Below, one piece after another: positions 6,139 through 8,103 of a stretch of 8,103 bases of DNA. Each line of letters begins with the position of its first letter. Within the stretch, counting starts at the first letter, position 1. Made by a program: the position numbers and the translations under genes. The notes below the pieces were generated by a model, which did not search any database, was not told where the DNA came from, and was given only the letters and a program-made list of their open reading frames with translations. The DNA comes from JBPYFK01 sp051984675. GTDB lineage: Bacteria > Actinomycetota > Actinomycetes > Mycobacteriales > Pseudonocardiaceae. Where the stretch lies: the NCBI GenBank assembly GCA_051984675.1, contig JBPYFK010000016.1:1-8103 (forward strand), in the 5' to 3' direction.

Positions 6139-6330
6139 CTAGCGTCGGTCGAAGCGACCGGTCTTCACGGACTGGATGAACGTCCCGAGCGCGGACGGTG
6201 TCAAGATCAAGGGGTTATCGGTCGGGTTCTTGCTGTCACGAACCGCGCGAATGTCCGAAACATTGAGCGCCAGTTCCACGCACTCTTTCGAACCGCTGCG
6301 GGAAGACTTGCGCCACTGAAAATTAACCAC
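6139..6330 (-). CDS. DUF397 domain protein
   Basis: 63-aa protein with the complete DUF397 signature: WRKSSRS near the N-terminus (residues 6-12), CVELA (17-21), IAVRDSKNP-like IRAVRDSKNPTDNPLILTP (27-45), then a C-terminal aliphatic/aromatic segment ending in TGRFDRR. The GTG start at 6330 overlaps the stop of the XRE gene by 8 nt (GTGGTTAA), with GGAGG 6 nt upstream, so translation is coupled. A longer frame to 6417 exists but would run deep inside the XRE gene. DUF397 proteins nearly always accompany DUF5753-type XRE regulators in actinobacteria (the WhiJ/BldB-related systems of Streptomyces) and are thought to modulate them, possibly as antitoxin- or partner-like factors; the exact role is not established. 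Confidence 0.93.
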   Translation of the reverse strand: MVNFQWRKSSRSGSKECVELALNVSDIRAVRDSKNPTDNPLILTPSALGTFIQSVKTGRFDRR

Positions 6331-7174
6331 TGAGCTCCTCCGCTCTCTTCCTGATAATAGCGAGACTTTCTTCTTGATCAGCAGCAACGGTATCGAGTTT
6401 TGCGGCTGCCTCCTCAAATGCTTCTAGGTCTTGCGGTTCGTGAAAGAAGGCGCCAGCACCGTGGCGTTCTTCCAAGTAGCACACCGGCGTTGTCGTTGGG
6501 AACTCATACAGAATGAAGCTCCCGTCAAGAAGCGTATGCGCGCCGCGGGAAAACGGAACCACCCGCACCGAGATGTTTTCTTCTTGCGCGCGTTCGATCA
6601 AGACTTGAAGTTGCTGACGGAGTACCTCTGGACCGCCTACCAGGTGGTGTAGCACTGATTCATCCAGATACGCTCGAAATTGTCTACGCGGCTGCTCGCT
6701 CAGGATCGTTTGGCGTCCCATGCGAAGAGCAACTGTGTGCGTCCGGTCCTCACTGGAGACTTCCAGCGCGTCTACGAGCGCCCGAGCGTAGTCGACAGTT
6801 TGCAAAAGCCCCGGTACGAGAGCGATAGCAGCTACCGTCATGGTGCTGGCACGCGCCTCCAGCGTCTGGAGAGCTGCTACCTGCGCGGGAATCTCGTACG
6901 TCGACGCCGTCCACCAGGTCGGAGAGGTGAGGTTCCGCGACATCGTCAGCAACCGTTCGTGATCGGAGCCCCGCACGCCGTAGATACTCAGCAGCGCCGA
7001 CACGTCGTCTACTCCGATCGTGCGATCTCCGGTCTCGGTCCGACTCAACCAGGATTCACTCTTGTCAAGCTGCGTCGCGGCGGCCTTGAGGCTGAGACCG
7101 GCGTCCTCTCGCAGTCTTCGCAGTTCAGCGCCAAGCCCCAAGGCTCGGGCCGGACCGCTCGGTTTCTTCGCCAT
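6323..7174 (-). CDS. XRE-family transcriptional regulator with DUF5753 domain
   Basis: 283-aa regulator. The N-terminal helix-turn-helix (about residues 14-66: GAELRRLREDAGLSLKAAA, SESWLSRTETGDRTI) is followed by a DUF5753 domain (about 88-280) with the typical VPGLLQTVDYARAL (120-133), RRQFRAYLDESVL and VRVVPFSRGAH segments. The ATG at 7174 is chosen because AAGGGAAG lies 3-4 nt upstream; a TTG at 7201 is in frame but falls within a probable operator. It is co-transcribed with the DUF397 gene. WhiJ-like members act as DNA-binding repressors in development and antibiotic control. The inverted repeat just upstream of the ribosome binding site suggests autoregulation. It may also control the divergent small genes; the target assignment is inferred. 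Confidence 0.93.
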   Translation of the reverse strand: MAKKPSGPARALGLGAELRRLREDAGLSLKAAATQLDKSESWLSRTETGDRTIGVDDVSALLSIYGVRGSDHERLLTMSRNLTSPTWWTASTYEIPAQVAALQTLEARASTMTVAAIALVPGLLQTVDYARALVDALEVSSEDRTHTVALRMGRQTILSEQPRRQFRAYLDESVLHHLVGGPEVLRQQLQVLIERAQEENISVRVVPFSRGAHTLLDGSFILYEFPTTTPVCYLEERHGAGAFFHEPQDLEAFEEAAAKLDTVAADQEESLAIIRKRAEELSG

Positions 7175-7184
7175 CGACTTCCCT

Positions 7185-7203
7185 TCTTGACTGCTTGTCA
7201 AGA
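7185..7203. promoter_or_regulatory. Inverted-repeat operator candidate at the XRE promoter
   Basis: Perfect 7-bp arms TCTTGAC (7185-7191) and GTCAAGA (7197-7203) with a 5-nt spacer. It lies directly upstream of the XRE ribosome binding site and overlaps a minus-strand -10-like TAATCT (7201-7206), for which no good -35 is visible. This is the expected place for an autorepressor site. As RNA it could also fold beside the ribosome binding site. Confidence 0.55.
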
Positions 7204-7239
7204 TTACCTCCCAGCCTTGTCCAGTTGGAGCTTTCTCGT

Positions 7240-7280
7240 TCTTGCGGGGTCTTGCGGCAACATGTCAATCTTGCGCAAGA
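7240..7280. promoter_or_regulatory. Repeated TCTTGCG elements and 12-bp palindrome in the divergent promoter region
   Basis: TCTTGCG occurs at 7240, 7250 and 7269. The last copy is part of a perfect palindrome TCTTGCGCAAGA (7269-7280), which touches the candidate -10 box TACAGT (7282-7287) of the plus-strand gene. The half-site TCTTG is shared with the 7185-7203 inverted repeat, so one regulator, most likely the neighbouring XRE protein, may bind both sides. Confidence 0.5.
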
Positions 7281-7281
7281 C

Positions 7282-7287
7282 TACAGT
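7282..7287 (+). promoter_or_regulatory. -10 box of a likely leaderless transcript
   Basis: TACAGT fits the actinobacterial TAnnnT -10 pattern and ends 6 nt before the ATG at 7294. Transcription would then begin at or next to the start codon. This explains why that ATG has no ribosome binding site. No convincing -35 hexamer is seen. Confidence 0.45.
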
Positions 7288-7293
7288 GCCGAC

Positions 7294-7527
7294 ATGAACG
7301 AGGACCCTCGGTTGAACTCCACAGACCGCGTGATCCGGGTGCTCTGGATACGGGTGCGTATCTCCTTGCGCGAGCTCGACGAACGAGACCCGTCCACCTG
7401 GACGCAGCCAGAAATAGCCCGACTTGACAGACGTGTAGAAGACCTGATCAACGCGCTCCGCAAACGAGCCAAGAAGGACAAACCCGCTGCGGACAGCCAA
7501 CTGCGTAGCCAGGAGCCGCAACCGTGA
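7294..7527 (+). CDS. Small hypothetical protein (77 aa, basic helical C-terminal half)
   Basis: I do not recognise the family. The protein is charged and probably alpha-helical: RVIRVLWIRVRISLRELDE (residues 12-30), then TWTQPEIARLDRRVEDLINALRKRAKK (35-61), ending in a polar tail. The longer frame from 7195 would run through the operator region, so the ATG at 7294 is preferred; it lacks a ribosome binding site and is probably leaderless. Its stop overlaps the next gene's GTG by 4 nt (GTGA), indicating an operon. It is divergent from the XRE gene, a position often held by small accessory proteins of XRE/DUF397 loci. Confidence 0.75.
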   Translation: MNEDPRLNSTDRVIRVLWIRVRISLRELDERDPSTWTQPEIARLDRRVEDLINALRKRAKKDKPAADSQLRSQEPQP

Positions 7528-7781
7528 CGCCCGTCGTCCACTGGGTTCCGGCCGACGGACAGCGCCACGCCAGCACGGATTCGAAACCGGTCGGCTGCTA
7601 CGCCTACCCAGCCACGTGGGAAGTGAAAACCCTGTGTGGTCTCACCGTGACCGCTGCTGACGGCAAACCCGCCTGGCTGTGGGAGACGTGCCCGACCTGC
7701 AATGCACGAGCGAAAGAACGAGCTCGAGGGAAGGGGAAACCTAATGCCTCTGATCACCGCGGACGCCAGCGGGACCCATGA
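7524..7781 (+). CDS. Small Cys-containing (zinc-finger-like) hypothetical protein
   Basis: 85 aa, starting at a GTG that overlaps the upstream stop (GTGA), with AGGAG 8 nt before it. The N-terminal HWVPADGQRHA, the central LCGLTV (residues 37-42) and WLWETCPTCNARA (51-63) resemble the small actinobacterial proteins found beside XRE/DUF397 genes, in which a Cys and a CxxC could bind a metal. Cysteines lie at 25, 38, 56 and 59. The tail after residue 63 is basic and polar. Metal binding and any DNA or protein partner are inferred; the family resemblance is from memory. Confidence 0.75.
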   Translation: MTPVVHWVPADGQRHASTDSKPVGCYAYPATWEVKTLCGLTVTAADGKPAWLWETCPTCNARAKERARGKGKPNASDHRGRQRDP

Positions 7782-8016
7782 AGGTGTTGCCCTCCCTGAT
7801 TCGCTCGCTCAACGTGTGCACCCGCACCACATCCGCCCAGGCGAACAGACACCAAAGGACGGGAGAACAACCGAGCAAGCAGGGCTGTCAGTGACAGCAG
7901 ACACCGCTAGTAACGAAACTCACTGCACTGCAATCGCATTCGTGTTGGGGCAGTGCTCGCCACTCGTGAACATGTCCGTCCCGCGAGTCCTGATTCCCGA
8001 AACGACTTGGGGATGA
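7744..8016 (+). CDS. Possible small hypothetical protein (90 aa)
   Basis: The ATG at 7744 has a very good ribosome binding site (GGGAAGGGGAA) and overlaps the preceding gene by 38 nt in another frame. The stop at 8014-8016 is 1 nt before the next ATG, an operon-like junction. Against it: the translation (MPLITADASGTHEGVALPDS and onward) is low in structure and has no recognisable motif, and a perfect palindrome lies inside it at 7884-7898. The stretch could instead be a leader or regulatory region for the gene at 8018. Confidence 0.4.
   Translation: MPLITADASGTHEGVALPDSLAQRVHPHHIRPGEQTPKDGRTTEQAGLSVTADTASNETHCTAIAFVLGQCSPLVNMSVPRVLIPETTWG
7884..7898. repeat. Perfect short palindrome, operator-like
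   Basis: GCTGTCA (7884-7890) and TGACAGC (7892-7898) flank a single G. It lies 120 nt upstream of the ATG at 8018. It may be an operator for the downstream gene if the 7744-8016 frame is not coding. Chance occurrence is possible. Confidence 0.35.
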
Positions 8017-8017
8017 C

Positions 8018-8103
8018 ATGGCTACTCCCACAACAAATGAGCAGATTCTCTCCGGGGTTATCTCACGCCGTCTGCACAAGCCAGACCCAGCCCGACGCAA
8101 GAC
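8018..8103 (+). CDS. Start of an unidentified gene, runs off right edge
   Basis: The ATG at 8018 has GGGGAT 4-5 nt upstream and lies 1 nt after the preceding possible stop. Only 28 codons are visible (MATPTTNEQILSGVISRRLH, then a basic Pro/Arg-containing stretch to the edge). There is no stop in the window. I do not recognise the product from this fragment. Confidence 0.5.
   Translation, partial: MATPTTNEQILSGVISRRLHKPDPARRK

Noticed and set aside
6331..6417. Upstream extension of the DUF397 frame to an ATG at 6417
   Set aside because: The DUF397 homology starts at the GTG at 6330, which has a strong ribosome binding site; the extension lies wholly inside the XRE gene.
7204..7521. Minus-strand frame opposite the 77-aa gene
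   Set aside because: It crosses the divergent promoter and operator region and has no recognisable features.
1..8103. CRISPR array, rRNA or tRNA genes
   Set aside because: No regularly spaced direct repeats and no cloverleaf or rRNA-like segment was seen on either strand.

Overview
The window is high-GC DNA with GTG starts, a DUF5753-type XRE regulator paired with a DUF397 protein, and a likely leaderless small gene. Together these point to a filamentous actinomycete, perhaps Pseudonocardiaceae or Streptomyces-like; the genus cannot be fixed from the sequence.

Left half (1-4400), all on the minus strand: one apparent operon. In transcription order it holds two paralogous family 2B encapsulin shell proteins of the EshA type (HK97-fold shell with an inserted cyclic-nucleotide-binding-like domain), an all-trans polyprenyl diphosphate synthase, and the first 91 codons of a gene that runs off the left edge. 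The visible part of that last gene is a Pro/Ala-rich, probably disordered leader like those of encapsulated terpene cyclases (2-methylisoborneol synthase type). The likely system is a two-component protein nanocompartment housing terpenoid biosynthesis: the synthase supplies a prenyl diphosphate and the cyclase uses it. Each shell gene is followed by an inverted repeat, with a very strong one between the two shell genes. In both shells the arginine that normally grips the cyclic phosphate appears to be tryptophan.

Middle (about 4400-6075): gene-poor debris. It contains a short IS3-type transposase remnant, an rve-type (integrase core) transposase with two nonsense codons, three frameshifts and an internal deletion, and a two-sided truncated tyrosine recombinase with a frameshift. 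None of these can be functional.

Right part (6095-8103): a minus-strand XRE/DUF5753 regulator and DUF397 pair with 8-bp overlap and a strong terminator hairpin. Divergent from it is a plus-strand run of small genes (77 aa, 85 aa with a CxxC motif, perhaps 90 aa) leading to the start of another gene at 8018. The divergent intergenic region carries repeated TCTTG elements, including two perfect inverted repeats next to candidate -10 boxes, which look like operators for the XRE protein.
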